Assembly: GCA_963818225.1 (NCBI GenBank)
Contig: CAWFRO010000011.1
Coordinates: forward strand, 1,302,001-1,366,000
Origin: Palsa-504 sp963818225
GTDB taxonomy: Bacteria > Actinomycetota > Actinomycetes > Streptosporangiales > Streptosporangiaceae
Direction of reading: 5' to 3'
DNA: 64,000 bases
Part shown: piece after piece, positions 8,203 to 16,963 of the stretch
How the letters are laid out: every line of letters begins with the position of its first letter
Position numbering within the stretch: the first letter of the stretch is position 1
Notes under the pieces: model-generated
The model's database searches: none
Seen by the model: the letters and a program-made list of their open reading frames with translations, nothing else
Told to the model about the DNA's origin: nothing
Made by a program: the position numbers and the translations under genes

Positions 8203-8997
8203 ATGATGGCGGATAACACCGCAAGGCGCCTTGAGTCTGACATGTCCGGTCCTTCGGGTCGTAGTCACGACATTCCGTCGCCGTCCTGGAGACGCCCGCC
8301 CGATCGCGCGGCGCGCTCGTCCCGCAAGCGCGAGCCGATCAGCCACACCACGATCGTCAACGGCGCGATCGAGCTGCTCGACCGCGATGGGCTGGACGCC
8401 CTGAGCATGCGCCGGCTCGCCGAGGAACTCGGCATCGGAGCCGCCTCCCTGTACTGGCACGTGGGCAGCAAGGACGGCCTGCTCGACCTGGTCCTGGACC
8501 AGGTCACCGGCGAGACGAAGATCCCCGAGCCCGACCCGGACCGCTGGCAGGATCAGCTCAAGGACGTGGCCCGGGCCCAGCGCGCCATCAGCGTGCGGCA
8601 CCCGTGGGTCGTCCGCGTCTCGGCCGGCCGCATCCCCATGGGCCCCAACTCCCTGCGCCACTCCGAGCACGTCCTGGCCATCCTGCGGGCCGCCGGCTTC
8701 CCCTCGCACGTGGCCGTGCAGGGCTACCTGCTGCTGGTATCGGCCGTCAACGGCTTCACCATCGACGAGACCGGCCTCGACGACAGCCCCAACGTCATCG
8801 ACCTGCCCCGCGACGGTGAGAGCCGCCAGCACGCCGCCGAGATGGCCCGCGACTACTTCGCCGCGCTTCCGCCCAGCCAGTTCCCGTACATGACCGCCCT
8901 GGCCGATGAGTTCGCGCTGGCCGACCTCGACGAGCGCTTCGAGCTGCTGATCGACACCTTCGTCGACGGCCTGGCCCGCCACGTGGTCAAATCCTGA
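8203..8997 (+). CDS. TetR-family repressor (efflux regulator, copy 1)
   Basis: Transcriptional repressor of 264 residues. A disordered N-terminal stretch of about 40 residues precedes the helix-turn-helix (ALSMRRLAEELGIGAASLYW, HVGSKDGLLDLVLDQV), and a TetR_C-type ligand domain follows. The start is ATG 8203 or the adjacent ATG 8206, with AAGGCGAGG just upstream. It is a close paralogue of the TetR at 10657: the helix-turn-helix and the stretches GRIPMGPN and NGFTIDETG are shared. It converges on the MFS gene, whose last 145 bases lie antisense to this gene. Confidence 0.9.
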   Translation: MMADNTARRLESDMSGPSGRSHDIPSPSWRRPPDRAARSSRKREPISHTTIVNGAIELLDRDGLDALSMRRLAEELGIGAASLYWHVGSKDGLLDLVLDQVTGETKIPEPDPDRWQDQLKDVARAQRAISVRHPWVVRVSAGRIPMGPNSLRHSEHVLAILRAAGFPSHVAVQGYLLLVSAVNGFTIDETGLDDSPNVIDLPRDGESRQHAAEMARDYFAALPPSQFPYMTALADEFALADLDERFELLIDTFVDGLARHVVKS

Positions 8998-10451
8998 GCT
9001 GCGTCCTGATCCGAGACCGCCGTGCGCGGCAGCAGCATCGACAGCGCCGCGCACAGCGCGAACGCGCCCATCGCGTACGGCGCGGTGTGCACGATCGCGG
9101 CCTCGTAGGAGTGGCTGCTCAGGTAGCCGAAGAACACCGTGCCGAACAGCGCCACGCCCAGCGCGCCGCCGAGCTGCTGCGCCGTGCCGAACAGCCCGGC
9201 CGCGCCCCCCGCGACCTCCACCGGCACGGCCGCGAGGACCACGTTGACCAGCGGGATGAGCAGCAGCGCCAGCCCGGCGCCCGCCACCACCAGCCCCGGC
9301 ACCACCGGCCACGGGCTGCCGTTCACGCCGACGTGCGACGCCGCTAGCGCCACCCCCGCGATGCCGGCCACCATCGCCAGCGCGCCGGCCGCCAGCACCC
9401 GCCGCCCGTGCCGCTGCGCCAGCGGCACCGCGGCCGGCGCGCCGATGAAGCTGCCGACGCTGAACGCGACCGCCGTCAGCCCGGCCTTCAGCGGCGAGAA
9501 GTGCTCGCCGGCCTGCAGCCACAGCGCGAGCACCAGGAAGAAGCCCTGCGTGCCGGCGGCAAAGGCGAGCTGGATGCCCATCCCGGCCGCGAACGCCGGG
9601 ATCCGCAGCAGCCCGGCCCGCAGCAGGGGAGCGGGCCCGTCGGGCCGCCGCTTCGCCCGCCTGGCCTCGGCGAGCCCCAGCACTACCAGCCCGGCTATCC
9701 CGGCCGCCAGCACCAGCCAGGCCCAGGCCGGCCAGCCCAGCTGCCGCCCCTCCAGCAGCGGGTAGACGATCGCGACCAGCGACCCGGCCAGCAGCACCGC
9801 GCCCGGCACGTCCGGCCGCCGCGCGCCCGGGTCCCTGGTCTCCGGGATGAACCGCAGCCCGGCGATCAGCGTGCCGCACGCCACCGGGACGTTCACGAAG
9901 AACACCGAGCGCCAGCTCCACCCGAACAGGTTCGCGTCGGTCAGCACCCCGCCGAGCAGCAGCCCGGCCGCCGAGGCGGCGCCCAGCATGGCCCCGTAGA
10001 TGCTGAACGCCTTGCCCCGTTCGGCCCCGGTGAAGACGGCCCGGAACGTGGCCAGCACCTGCGGGGCCATAGCCGCCGCCGCGGTGCCCTGCACCACCCG
10101 GGCGGCGATCAGCTCCGCCCCGGTGCCCGACACGCCCGCGGCCAGGCTGGCCAGCCCGAACACGGCCACCCCGGCCAGGAACACCCGCTTGCGCCCGATC
10201 CGGTCCCCGAGGTTCCCCGCGATGATCAGCGCCGCCGCGAACGCCAGCATGTACGCCGACACCACCCACTCCAGCTGGGTGGCGCTCGCGTGCAGGTCAC
10301 GCCGGATGGTCGGCAGCGCCACGTTGACGATCGTCACGTCGATCATGTCCATCAGCGCCCCGGTGATCAAGACGATCGCCGCGAGCCAGCGCCGGGGATC
10401 CCGCGCCGGCCCGGCCGCCCGGCCGCTGGCCGCAACCTGACTCGTGGTCAT
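8853..10451 (-). CDS. MFS drug-efflux transporter, DHA2 (14-TM) family
   Basis: Proton-driven multidrug exporter of the EmrB/QacA type. Seen: motif A (GNLGDRIGRKRVF) after the second helix, the DHA2 signature in LMDMIDVTIVNVALPTIRRD, motif C-like GASAAGLLLGG, and fourteen hydrophobic segments. The start is ATG 10451, next to the operator array. The homologous part ends near 9000 (SMLLPRTAVSDQ). The final 45 residues are simply the antisense of tetR copy 1, indicating a lost stop codon or a deletion that brought the two genes together. Likely repressed by one or both flanking TetR proteins. Confidence 0.92.
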   Translation of the reverse strand: MTTSQVAASGRAAGPARDPRRWLAAIVLITGALMDMIDVTIVNVALPTIRRDLHASATQLEWVVSAYMLAFAAALIIAGNLGDRIGRKRVFLAGVAVFGLASLAAGVSGTGAELIAARVVQGTAAAAMAPQVLATFRAVFTGAERGKAFSIYGAMLGAASAAGLLLGGVLTDANLFGWSWRSVFFVNVPVACGTLIAGLRFIPETRDPGARRPDVPGAVLLAGSLVAIVYPLLEGRQLGWPAWAWLVLAAGIAGLVVLGLAEARRAKRRPDGPAPLLRAGLLRIPAFAAGMGIQLAFAAGTQGFFLVLALWLQAGEHFSPLKAGLTAVAFSVGSFIGAPAAVPLAQRHGRRVLAAGALAMVAGIAGVALAASHVGVNGSPWPVVPGLVVAGAGLALLLIPLVNVVLAAVPVEVAGGAAGLFGTAQQLGGALGVALFGTVFFGYLSSHSYEAAIVHTAPYAMGAFALCAALSMLLPRTAVSDQDAAQDLTTWRARPSTKVSISSSKRSSRSASANSSARAVMYGNWLGGSAAK

Positions 10452-10466
10452 GTCCCCGACTCCTCG

Positions 10467-10626
10467 AACTAGGTTCGTCCATCGATCGTTGTTCTATCAC
10501 TGGAACAGTGTTTGAGTCAAAGACACTGTTCGACTGATGAGACACTGTTCGAGTGAGGGACACCGTTCGAGCCAAGGGACATCGTTCGAGCAAAAGACGG
10601 CGTTCGAGTCCTGGTACGCTGTTCAA
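10467..10626. promoter_or_regulatory. Nine-copy operator array with strict 18/19-base spacing
   Basis: Nine copies of a 12-base site, consensus GACACTGTTCGA, begin at 10467, 10485, 10504, 10522, 10541, 10559, 10578, 10596 and 10615. The GTT core recurs at intervals of exactly 18,19,18,19,18,19,18,19 bases. The central five or six copies are best conserved. Each is an imperfect inverted repeat related to the perfect palindrome at 8104-8118. The array fills the whole gap between the divergent MFS and tetR genes, so it covers both promoters. Binding by the TetR paralogues is inferred. Confidence 0.85.
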
Positions 10627-10656
10627 AGTTGTGTCTACTGACTGAGCGAGGCGACC

Positions 10657-11436
10657 ATGCCGACCGACGATGACTACAGCATCTTCGGCGACGACTTCCG
10701 CCTTCCGCCCTCGCCCTTCCAGCGGTTCCCGGACCGTTCGGTCGCCCGCCGCCGCCGCGAGCCGATCAGCCGCGAGGCGATCGTGACCGCCGCGATCCAG
10801 CTGCTCGACGCGCACGGCCTGGCCGCCTTGAGCATGCGCCGCCTGGCCGAGGAGCTCGGCACCGGCGCCGCCTCCCTGTACTGGCACGTCAGCAACAAAG
10901 ATGGCCTGCTGGACCTGGTCATGGACGAGGTCATCGGCGAGGGCAAGGTCCCCGACCCCGATCCCGAGCACTGGCCGGAGCAGATCAAGCAGATCGCCCG
11001 CGACCAGCGCGCCGCCAGCCTCCGCCACCCCTGGCTGGTGCGCGTCTCGATCGGCCGCATCCCGATGGGGCCGAACGCCCTGCGTTATACCGAACGGATC
11101 CTGGCTATCCTCCGCGCCGCCGGCCTGCCCGCGCCGCTTGCCGTCCAGGGCTACTTGCTCCTGATCGCCACTGTCAACGGCTTCACCATCGACGAGACCG
11201 GCGTCGACGACAGCGCCCACGCGGCCGGCCATCCCGCCCCGCGCGATCCCGACAGCCTGCAGGAGACCGCGGACATGGCCCGCGACTACATCGCCTCGCT
11301 GCCCTCGGCGCTGTTTCCCACCATGACCGACCTGGCCGACGAGTTCGCCCTGGCCGACCCCGACGAGCGCTTCGAGCTCCTCATCGACATCTTCGTCGAC
11401 GGCCTGTCCCGCCACGCCGCCCAGTCCGCCCGGTAA
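10657..11436 (+). CDS. TetR-family repressor (efflux regulator, copy 2)
   Basis: Paralogue of the TetR at 8203, 259 residues. The helix-turn-helix (ALSMRRLAEELGTGAASLYW, HVSNKDGLLDLVMDEV) is nearly identical, while the ligand domain is similar with an insertion (HAAGHPAPRDPD). ATG 10657 lies behind GAGCGAGG. Divergent from the MFS pump and separated only by the nine-site array, so the classic arrangement is a repressor controlling itself and the pump. The glycosylase gene follows after 10 bases and may be co-transcribed. Confidence 0.92.
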   Translation: MPTDDDYSIFGDDFRLPPSPFQRFPDRSVARRRREPISREAIVTAAIQLLDAHGLAALSMRRLAEELGTGAASLYWHVSNKDGLLDLVMDEVIGEGKVPDPDPEHWPEQIKQIARDQRAASLRHPWLVRVSIGRIPMGPNALRYTERILAILRAAGLPAPLAVQGYLLLIATVNGFTIDETGVDDSAHAAGHPAPRDPDSLQETADMARDYIASLPSALFPTMTDLADEFALADPDERFELLIDIFVDGLSRHAAQSAR

Positions 11437-11446
11437 CTTTGGCCTG

Positions 11447-12577
11447 GTGGCCGTCCACCAGCTCTCCCGTACCGTCCACCAGCTCTCGGGCGCCGACGCC
11501 CGCCGCATCGCCGTCCGCGCCCAGCTCCTGGACCGGACCCGCCCTGGCGATCTTCTCGATACCGTCCGCCGCCTGACCCTGCTGCAGCTCGACCCGGTCT
11601 CCGCCGTCGCCCCGAGCGCCGACCTGGTCGCCTGGAGCCGCCTCGGCTCCGCCTACTCACCCGCCGACCTGGACGCCGCCCTCCAGGCCCGGACCCTGAT
11701 CGAGCTGCTGGCCCTGATCCGCCCGGCCGAGGACCTCGCGCTCTTCCGCGCCGACATGGCCCGCTGGGACGAGCGCGGCCGCGGCGAGGTGGCCGGCTGG
11801 CGGGCCGCCTACCGCGACTGGGTCCGCGCCAACGACGCGTTCCGCCGCGACATCCTGGCCTGCCTGGCCGCGTCCGGCCCCCTGCCGTCCCGCGAGCTCC
11901 CGGACACCTGCCAGGTCCCCTGGAAGTCCACCGGCTGGACCCACAACCGCAACGTCACCCGCATGCTGGACTTCATGGTCGCCCGCGGCGAGGTCGCCGT
12001 AGCCGGCCGGCGCGGCCGCGACCGCGTGTGGGACCTGGCCGAACGCGTCTACCCCGGCGACCCGGTGATCCCGGCCGAGCAGGCCCGCCGGGTCCGCGAC
12101 GAGCGCCGCCTGCGCGCCCTCGGCATCGCCCGAGCCGAGGGCCCGGAATACCCGATCGAGCCGGCCACCGTCGGCGACGCCGGCGAGCCCGCCGCCGTCG
12201 AGGGCACCAAGGGAATCTGGCGGGTCGACCCGGCCCAGCTCGGCCAGTCCTTTTCCGGGCGCGCGGCCCTGCTGTCCCCGTTCGACCGCCTCATCCACGA
12301 CCGCAAGCGCACGCAGGACCTGTTCGGCTTCGACTACCAGCTGGAGATGTACAAGCCCGCCGCCGCCCGCCGCTGGGGCTACTACGCCCTCCCGATCCTG
12401 TCCGGCGACCGCCTGGTCGGCAAGCTGGACGCCCAGGCCGACCGCAAGGCCGGCGTCCTGCGCGTCAGCGCCATCCACCAGGACGTCCCCTTCACCAAGC
12501 CGATGGGCCAGGCCATCAACCGCGAGGTTGAGGACCTGGCCCGCTGGCTTGCCCTGGATCTCAGCTGGCCGGGCTGA
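11447..12577 (+). CDS. YcaQ/AlkX-like winged-helix DNA glycosylase (HTH_42)
   Basis: HTH_42 family protein of 376 residues, related to YcaQ/AlkX and AlkZ, which excise bulky or cross-linked bases from DNA. The N-terminal LLQLDPVSAVAPSADLV contains Q-L-D, matching the Q-hydrophobic-D catalytic motif of the YcaQ group rather than the Q-x-Q of AlkZ (family knowledge). LLSPFDRLIHDRKRTQDLF and GDRLVGKLDAQADRKAGVL are typical of the C-terminal barrel. Start GTG 11447. It sits 10 bases behind a drug-responsive tetR, so it may repair damage by the compound the pump exports. The 3' end overlaps the next MFS gene by 17 bases. Confidence 0.85.
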   Translation: MAVHQLSRTVHQLSGADARRIAVRAQLLDRTRPGDLLDTVRRLTLLQLDPVSAVAPSADLVAWSRLGSAYSPADLDAALQARTLIELLALIRPAEDLALFRADMARWDERGRGEVAGWRAAYRDWVRANDAFRRDILACLAASGPLPSRELPDTCQVPWKSTGWTHNRNVTRMLDFMVARGEVAVAGRRGRDRVWDLAERVYPGDPVIPAEQARRVRDERRLRALGIARAEGPEYPIEPATVGDAGEPAAVEGTKGIWRVDPAQLGQSFSGRAALLSPFDRLIHDRKRTQDLFGFDYQLEMYKPAAARRWGYYALPILSGDRLVGKLDAQADRKAGVLRVSAIHQDVPFTKPMGQAINREVEDLARWLALDLSWPG

Positions 12578-14087
12578 CCGCCTGCTCCACCTGGGCGGCC
12601 GGCGCGGCACTGCCCGCCGGCTCGGCGTTGCGCAGCTCTTCCAGCTTGCGCCGGGACGGCAGCAGCAGGCCCGCCACCAGCGCGCCGATCCCGAACAGCA
12701 CCGCGGACACCGTGAACGCCGCGCCGTAGCCGTGCACCGCGGCCGCGGCCGCGGCCCCCGGTCCGGCGTGGTGCGCGACCAGATAAGAGGTGGTCGCCGT
12801 GAGCGCCACCGTGCTCAGCGCCGCGGTCCCGATCGAGCCCCCGACCTGCTGCATGGTGTTGACCAGGGCCGAGGCGACGCCGGAGTCACGCCGCGCGACT
12901 CCGGCCGTGGCGGTGTTGACGGCAGGCGCGAAGATCATGCCGAAGCCCAGGCCCATGGCCACCAGCGCCGGCACGACGCTCGTGGCGTAGCTGGCGGTCA
13001 CGGTGAGCTGGGTCAGGTAGGCCATCGCGCCGCCGCCGAGCAGCATGCCGGTCACGATCAGGCCCCTCGGCCCGACCCGCGGCAGCAGCACGATGCTGGA
13101 CAGGTTCGAGGAGAGCAGGATGCAGGCGATCATCGGCAGGAAGGCCAGCCCGCTGGTCACCGGGCTGTAGCCCTTGACCTCCTGCAGGTAGTAGGTAAGG
13201 AACAGGAAGACGCCGAAGACCGCGATCCCGGCCAGCCCGACCGAGAGGTAGGAGCCGCCCCTGGCCCGGTCCAGGACCACCCGCAGCGGCAGCAGCGGCT
13301 GCTTGACCCGGCTCTCCGCGAACACGAATCCGGCCAGCAGGATCACCCCGGCGACCAGCGAGCCGATGGTCAGCGCGGCCGTCCAGCCCGCCAGCTCGGC
13401 ATGCGAGAACCCGAAGACGAGCGCGAACAGCCCGGCCGAGGCGAGCACGGCACCGGCCCAGTCCATCCGCGGCCGGACGTCCGGCCGGCTGCTGCGCATG
13501 TAAGCCAGGGCGCCGGCCACGGCGATCGTGGCGGGGATCAGGTTGACGTACAGGGTCCAGCGCCAGGAGAAGTACTGGGTGAGGACGCCGCCGAGGATGA
13601 GGCCCACGGCGCCGCCGCCGCCCGCGACGGACCCGAACACGCCGAACGCCCGCCCCCGCTCGCGCGGGTCACGGAACGTGGCGACCAGGGTGCCCAGGGC
13701 GGCCGGGGCAAGAATAGCGCCGAACGCTCCCTGCAGCGTGCGCGCGGCCACCAGCATGCCGAACGATGTGGCGGCGCCGCCGAGCGCCGAGGAGAGCGCG
13801 AACCCGATCAGCCCGGTGATGAACACGCGCTTGCGGCTGAACATGTCGCCCAGCCGGCCGCCGACGAGCAGCAGGCTGCCGAACGCCAGGGCGTACGCGG
13901 TCACCACCCACTGCCGGTCGCTGTTCGGGAAGTCCAGGGCGCGCTGGGCTGACGGCAGCGCGATGTTCACGACGGTCGAGTCGAGCACCACCATCAGCTG
14001 GGCGATGGCCACGATGACCAGGATCAGCCACCGGTGGTCCTTGCCCCCGAGCCGCTGGCTGTCAGCGATAGGTGTGACGGATGACAT
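12561..14087 (-). CDS. MFS drug-efflux transporter, DHA2 family
   Basis: Second EmrB/QacA-type exporter, 508 residues. LMVVLDSTVVNIALPSAQRA is the family hallmark, GGRLGDMFSRKRVF is motif A, and GGGGAVGLILGGVLTQY is motif C; about fourteen helices are present. ATG 14087 lies six bases after the stop of the marR gene, so they form one operon. It is not a close copy of the pump at 8853, nor of the one at 44436. Confidence 0.93.
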   Translation of the reverse strand: MSSVTPIADSQRLGGKDHRWLILVIVAIAQLMVVLDSTVVNIALPSAQRALDFPNSDRQWVVTAYALAFGSLLLVGGRLGDMFSRKRVFITGLIGFALSSALGGAATSFGMLVAARTLQGAFGAILAPAALGTLVATFRDPRERGRAFGVFGSVAGGGGAVGLILGGVLTQYFSWRWTLYVNLIPATIAVAGALAYMRSSRPDVRPRMDWAGAVLASAGLFALVFGFSHAELAGWTAALTIGSLVAGVILLAGFVFAESRVKQPLLPLRVVLDRARGGSYLSVGLAGIAVFGVFLFLTYYLQEVKGYSPVTSGLAFLPMIACILLSSNLSSIVLLPRVGPRGLIVTGMLLGGGAMAYLTQLTVTASYATSVVPALVAMGLGFGMIFAPAVNTATAGVARRDSGVASALVNTMQQVGGSIGTAALSTVALTATTSYLVAHHAGPGAAAAAAVHGYGAAFTVSAVLFGIGALVAGLLLPSRRKLEELRNAEPAGSAAPAAQVEQAVSPAS

Positions 14088-14093
14088 AACGAG

Positions 14094-14558
14094 CTATACC
14101 CCCAGAGGAGAATTCTGACTTTCGTCGGTCTTGATCAGTTGCTGGGCCGCCCCGTCCAGCGCGTCGAGCAGGCGGAGAAAGGTCTCCCGGTCCGCTTCGC
14201 TCAGCGCCCCGAAAATGTGCTTGAGCAGCCGTTCCCTCGTAGCGTTCGCCACGTCCAGGCTGGCCTCGCCCGCCTCGGTGATGGCGACGAGCTTGGCCCG
14301 CCGGTCCGTGGGGTCCGGCCTGCGTTCGGCCAGGCCGAGGCGCTCCAGCGCGTCGACCATGTCGGTGATGGAGTGCGGAGACAGCCCGAACTCGACCGCC
14401 AGGACGTTCTGCCTGGTCGGTCCCTGCTCGTGCAGCCGCCACAGCACCTTGGTGCGAGCCAGCGACAGGCCGCAACTGTTCATCTCGTCGTTAACGGCCC
14501 GGAACATCCGGTGATGAAAGGCGAGATACCGTTCACCCACCTGCTCAGGCGTAATCAT
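14094..14558 (-). CDS. MarR-family repressor
   Basis: Winged-helix MarR regulator, about 154 residues. The recognition region is NVLAVEFGLSPHSITDMVDA and the wing DPTDRRAKLVAITEAG is diagnostic. The start is taken at ATG 14558 (MITPEQ) because AGAGGGG precedes it by six bases; an ATG six codons earlier overlaps that site. It is immediately upstream of the MFS gene and is presumably its repressor, acting at the palindrome at 14621-14635. Confidence 0.92.
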   Translation of the reverse strand: MITPEQVGERYLAFHHRMFRAVNDEMNSCGLSLARTKVLWRLHEQGPTRQNVLAVEFGLSPHSITDMVDALERLGLAERRPDPTDRRAKLVAITEAGEASLDVANATRERLLKHIFGALSEADRETFLRLLDALDGAAQQLIKTDESQNSPLGV

Positions 14559-14620
14559 CGCTGGCCCCTCTGACATTCTCTGACGCTGGCTCGTCCACCC
14601 TGACGATCCTCACGTTGATA

Positions 14621-14635
14621 CCTCTCATAATGAGG
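14621..14635. promoter_or_regulatory. MarR-type operator palindrome
   Basis: CTCAT-A-ATGAG is a perfect palindrome (14624-14634) flanked by CCT and G. ATCCTCACG occurs on both sides (14606-14614 and 14636-14644), adding a direct repeat. It lies 63 bases upstream of the marR start and within the 125-base gap to the AhpD-like gene. Autoregulation is inferred from position. Confidence 0.6.
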
Positions 14636-14682
14636 ATCCTCACGAATTTATTTCCCCGCCCCCGGGTCAGCGCCCCCGTTGA

Positions 14683-15156
14683 TCAGCCAAACTGGCCAGG
14701 CTGGTAGTCCCCGGCAGGCGTCTGGACGATGACGTTCATCCGGTTGTAGGCGTTGATGAGGGCGATGACGCACACCAGCGCCATGAGCTGGTCCTCGTCG
14801 TAGTACTTGGCCGCGTTCTGCCAGACCTCGTCGCTGACCCCGCCCGCCGCATCCGCGATGCGGGTGCCCTGCTCGGCGAGCTCCAGCGCGGCCCGTTCGG
14901 CCTCGGTAAACACGGTCGCCTCCCGCCACACCGCGACCAGGTTGAGCCGCTGCTGGGTTTCCCCGGCCGCCGCCGCGTCCTTGGTGTGCATGTCGGTGCA
15001 GAACGCGCACCCGTTGATCTGGCTGGCCCTAAGCTTCACCAGCTCCTGCGTCGCCACCGGCAGCCCCGACTCGTGCAGCACCCGGTTCGCCGAGTTGATG
15101 TACTTCGCGACCTTCATCGTCATCTCGTTGCCGTGGTAGTTGATCCGCGCGTCCAT
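14683..15156 (-). CDS. AhpD/carboxymuconolactone decarboxylase-family protein
   Basis: AhpD-fold protein, 157 residues. The redox CxxC plus His motif is complete (NGCAFCTDMHTKDA), as in alkylhydroperoxidase-type members, and the helical core EAERAALELAEQ follows. ATG 15156 is preceded by AAGGAG. It lies upstream of marR on the same strand. The MarR operator between them suggests related peroxide or electrophile stress control, but the substrate is unknown. Confidence 0.88.
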   Translation of the reverse strand: MDARINYHGNEMTMKVAKYINSANRVLHESGLPVATQELVKLRASQINGCAFCTDMHTKDAAAAGETQQRLNLVAVWREATVFTEAERAALELAEQGTRIADAAGGVSDEVWQNAAKYYDEDQLMALVCVIALINAYNRMNVIVQTPAGDYQPGQFG

Positions 15157-15247
15157 GGCTGGTCTCCTTCTGTTCGTTTACACCGTGGACGCAGCGGCGC
15201 CGCGAGACGTGACACTCTCCGCCGCCAGGCCGGCCAAGATTGGTCCG

Positions 15248-16648
15248 GTGCGTGCAGATTCCCGGCCAGCCCGGAGCGGTGCGTTGCACCGGACGATCCT
15301 GAGCATCCTCGCCGCCGCCGGCCTGAGCGTCAGCGCTGCCGCCTGCGGCACCGCAGCCCAGCCGAGCCCGGCCTCCGCCGCCGCCAGCCCGGCACCGGCC
15401 GCAGCCAGCCCGGCACCGGCCGCCAGCCCGGTCCGCCTCGACCGCCGCGTCCGTCACCGGCCCCGCGTCGAGCTCCAGCGGTTCCCTGCGCCTGCTGACC
15501 GAGCCCGCCGCCGGGATCGCACCCATCTACCAGCTCATCACCGGCGCCCGCTCCTCGGTTGACCTCACCATGTACGAGCTGAACGACCCCACGGCCGAAG
15601 CCGACCTGGCCGCCGACGCCGCCCGCGGCGTAAACGTCCGCGTCCTCCTCGACCAGCACCTGGAGAAGTCCAGAAACACGGACGCCTACACCTACCTGGC
15701 CGCCCACCGCGTCCACGTCCGATGGGCTCCGTCCGGCACCACCTACCACCAGAAGACCCTCACCGTCGACAACGCCACCTCAGTCATCATGACCCTCAAC
15801 CTGGTCGCGGAGGACTACCCCGACACCCGCGACTTCGCCGTAATCGACACCAACCACGCCGACGTCGCCGCCATCGCCGCCACCTTCAACGCCGACTTCG
15901 CCGGCCAGCCCATCACCCCGCCCGACGGCACCGACCTGGTCTGGTCACCCACGAACGCCCAGGCCTCCATCCTGTCGGTCATCAACGGAGCAACCCACAC
16001 CCTCGCCGTAGAAGACGAGGAAATGGACGACCCAACGATCACCGCCGCCCTGGCCTCCGCCGCCCACCGCGGCGTAAACGTCACCATCACCATGACCGCC
16101 GACTCGGACTGGGACAGCGCGTTCGCCCAGCTAGCCCAGGCCGGCGCGCACATCCGCCTCTACCCCGACGACAGCAGCTCCCTGTACATCCACGCCAAGG
16201 CCCTAGTCGCCGACGCCGGCCGCCCCAGCCAGCAGGCCCTGGTCGGATCCCAGAACTTCTCCGTAGCCAGCCTCGACTACAACCGGGAACTAGGCATCCT
16301 CACCCGCGCCAAGCCCCTGATAACTTCCGCTCAGCGCCACCCTCGCCAGCGACTACTCCGGCGCCGCGCCCTACGCCCCCGCCGCCACGTCCACGCGGAG
16401 CCCGGCCACCGCATCAGGCGCCCGGTGCACCGCCACCGCGACCGTCTACAAGCGCCTCCGACAACGAGAACAACGTCTACGTCCACTCCAACCAGCCCGA
16501 CCAGGAAGCCACCGCGACCGCCGCCGGCTACTCGCACACCTACCGCACCAACAGCTCCGGCTACGCCCTGATCTACCTCAACGGCCCGCCCCCCGGCGCC
16601 CGCATCACCGTGACCGTCGGCGGCGCCACCTGCACCACCAGCGACTGA
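15248..16648 (+). pseudogene. Secreted phospholipase-D-like lipoprotein, several frameshifts
   Basis: The N-terminus from GTG 15248 carries a lipoprotein signal (ILSILAAAGLSVSAAACG, lipobox Cys), then Ala/Ser/Pro repeats. The frame breaks near 15433; the body (LTEPAAGIAPIYQLITGARS onward) runs in another frame. Both HKD motifs of the PLD superfamily are present (HQKTLTVD and HAKALVAD), and VGSQNFSVASLDYNREL follows, so the catalytic pair is complete. The frame breaks again near 16322 and 16450, and the C-terminal beta-domain (NNVYVHSNQPDQEATATAAG, ending ATCTTSD) completes the gene. Restored length is about 465 residues. Substrate unknown. Confidence 0.8.
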
Positions 16649-16685
16649 CGCCCTGCTGTCGTACCGCCTGCGCTACCGTCAACCT

Positions 16686-16958
16686 ATGGCTCAGCGGGAG
16701 AAGCGTTCAATCTCCCTGCCCCCTGAACTGGCCAGGGCAGTGGATGAGGCCGCTCAGGCCGAGGGCACTACCTTCAGCGCCTGGCTGGCCCAGACCGCCG
16801 CGCACCGGCTCAAGCTGGAAGCCGGACGGCAGGCGCTCGCCGAGTGGGAGCAGGAGAATGGCCCGCTGACCGAGGCTGAGCTCGCCGAAGGGCGGGCGCG
16901 TGCCCGCGCGTCGCTGGGCCGGACCTCCGCCAATGCGGCTGAGCGTAAGTCGGCATAG
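16686..16958 (+). CDS. VapB-like ribbon-helix-helix antitoxin
   Basis: Small basic/acidic protein of 90 residues. KRSISLPPELARAVDEAAQA is a ribbon-helix-helix N-terminus and FSAWLAQTAAHRLKLEAGRQ follows. The C-terminal half is acidic and probably disordered, the toxin-binding part in this class. Stop codon six bases before the PIN toxin gene, so the pair is one operon. RHH antitoxins repress their own promoter (family knowledge). Confidence 0.85.
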   Translation: MAQREKRSISLPPELARAVDEAAQAEGTTFSAWLAQTAAHRLKLEAGRQALAEWEQENGPLTEAELAEGRARARASLGRTSANAAERKSA

Positions 16959-16963
16959 CTGAA

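Noticed and set aside
10590..10620. tRNA T-loop (GTTCGAGTC)
   Set aside because: No acceptor stem or anticodon arm; it is one copy of the operator array.
15140..15247. Upstream extension of the PLD-like lipoprotein
   Set aside because: It overlaps the AhpD start region and would put the signal peptide far from the N-terminus; GTG 15248 gives a proper lipoprotein signal.
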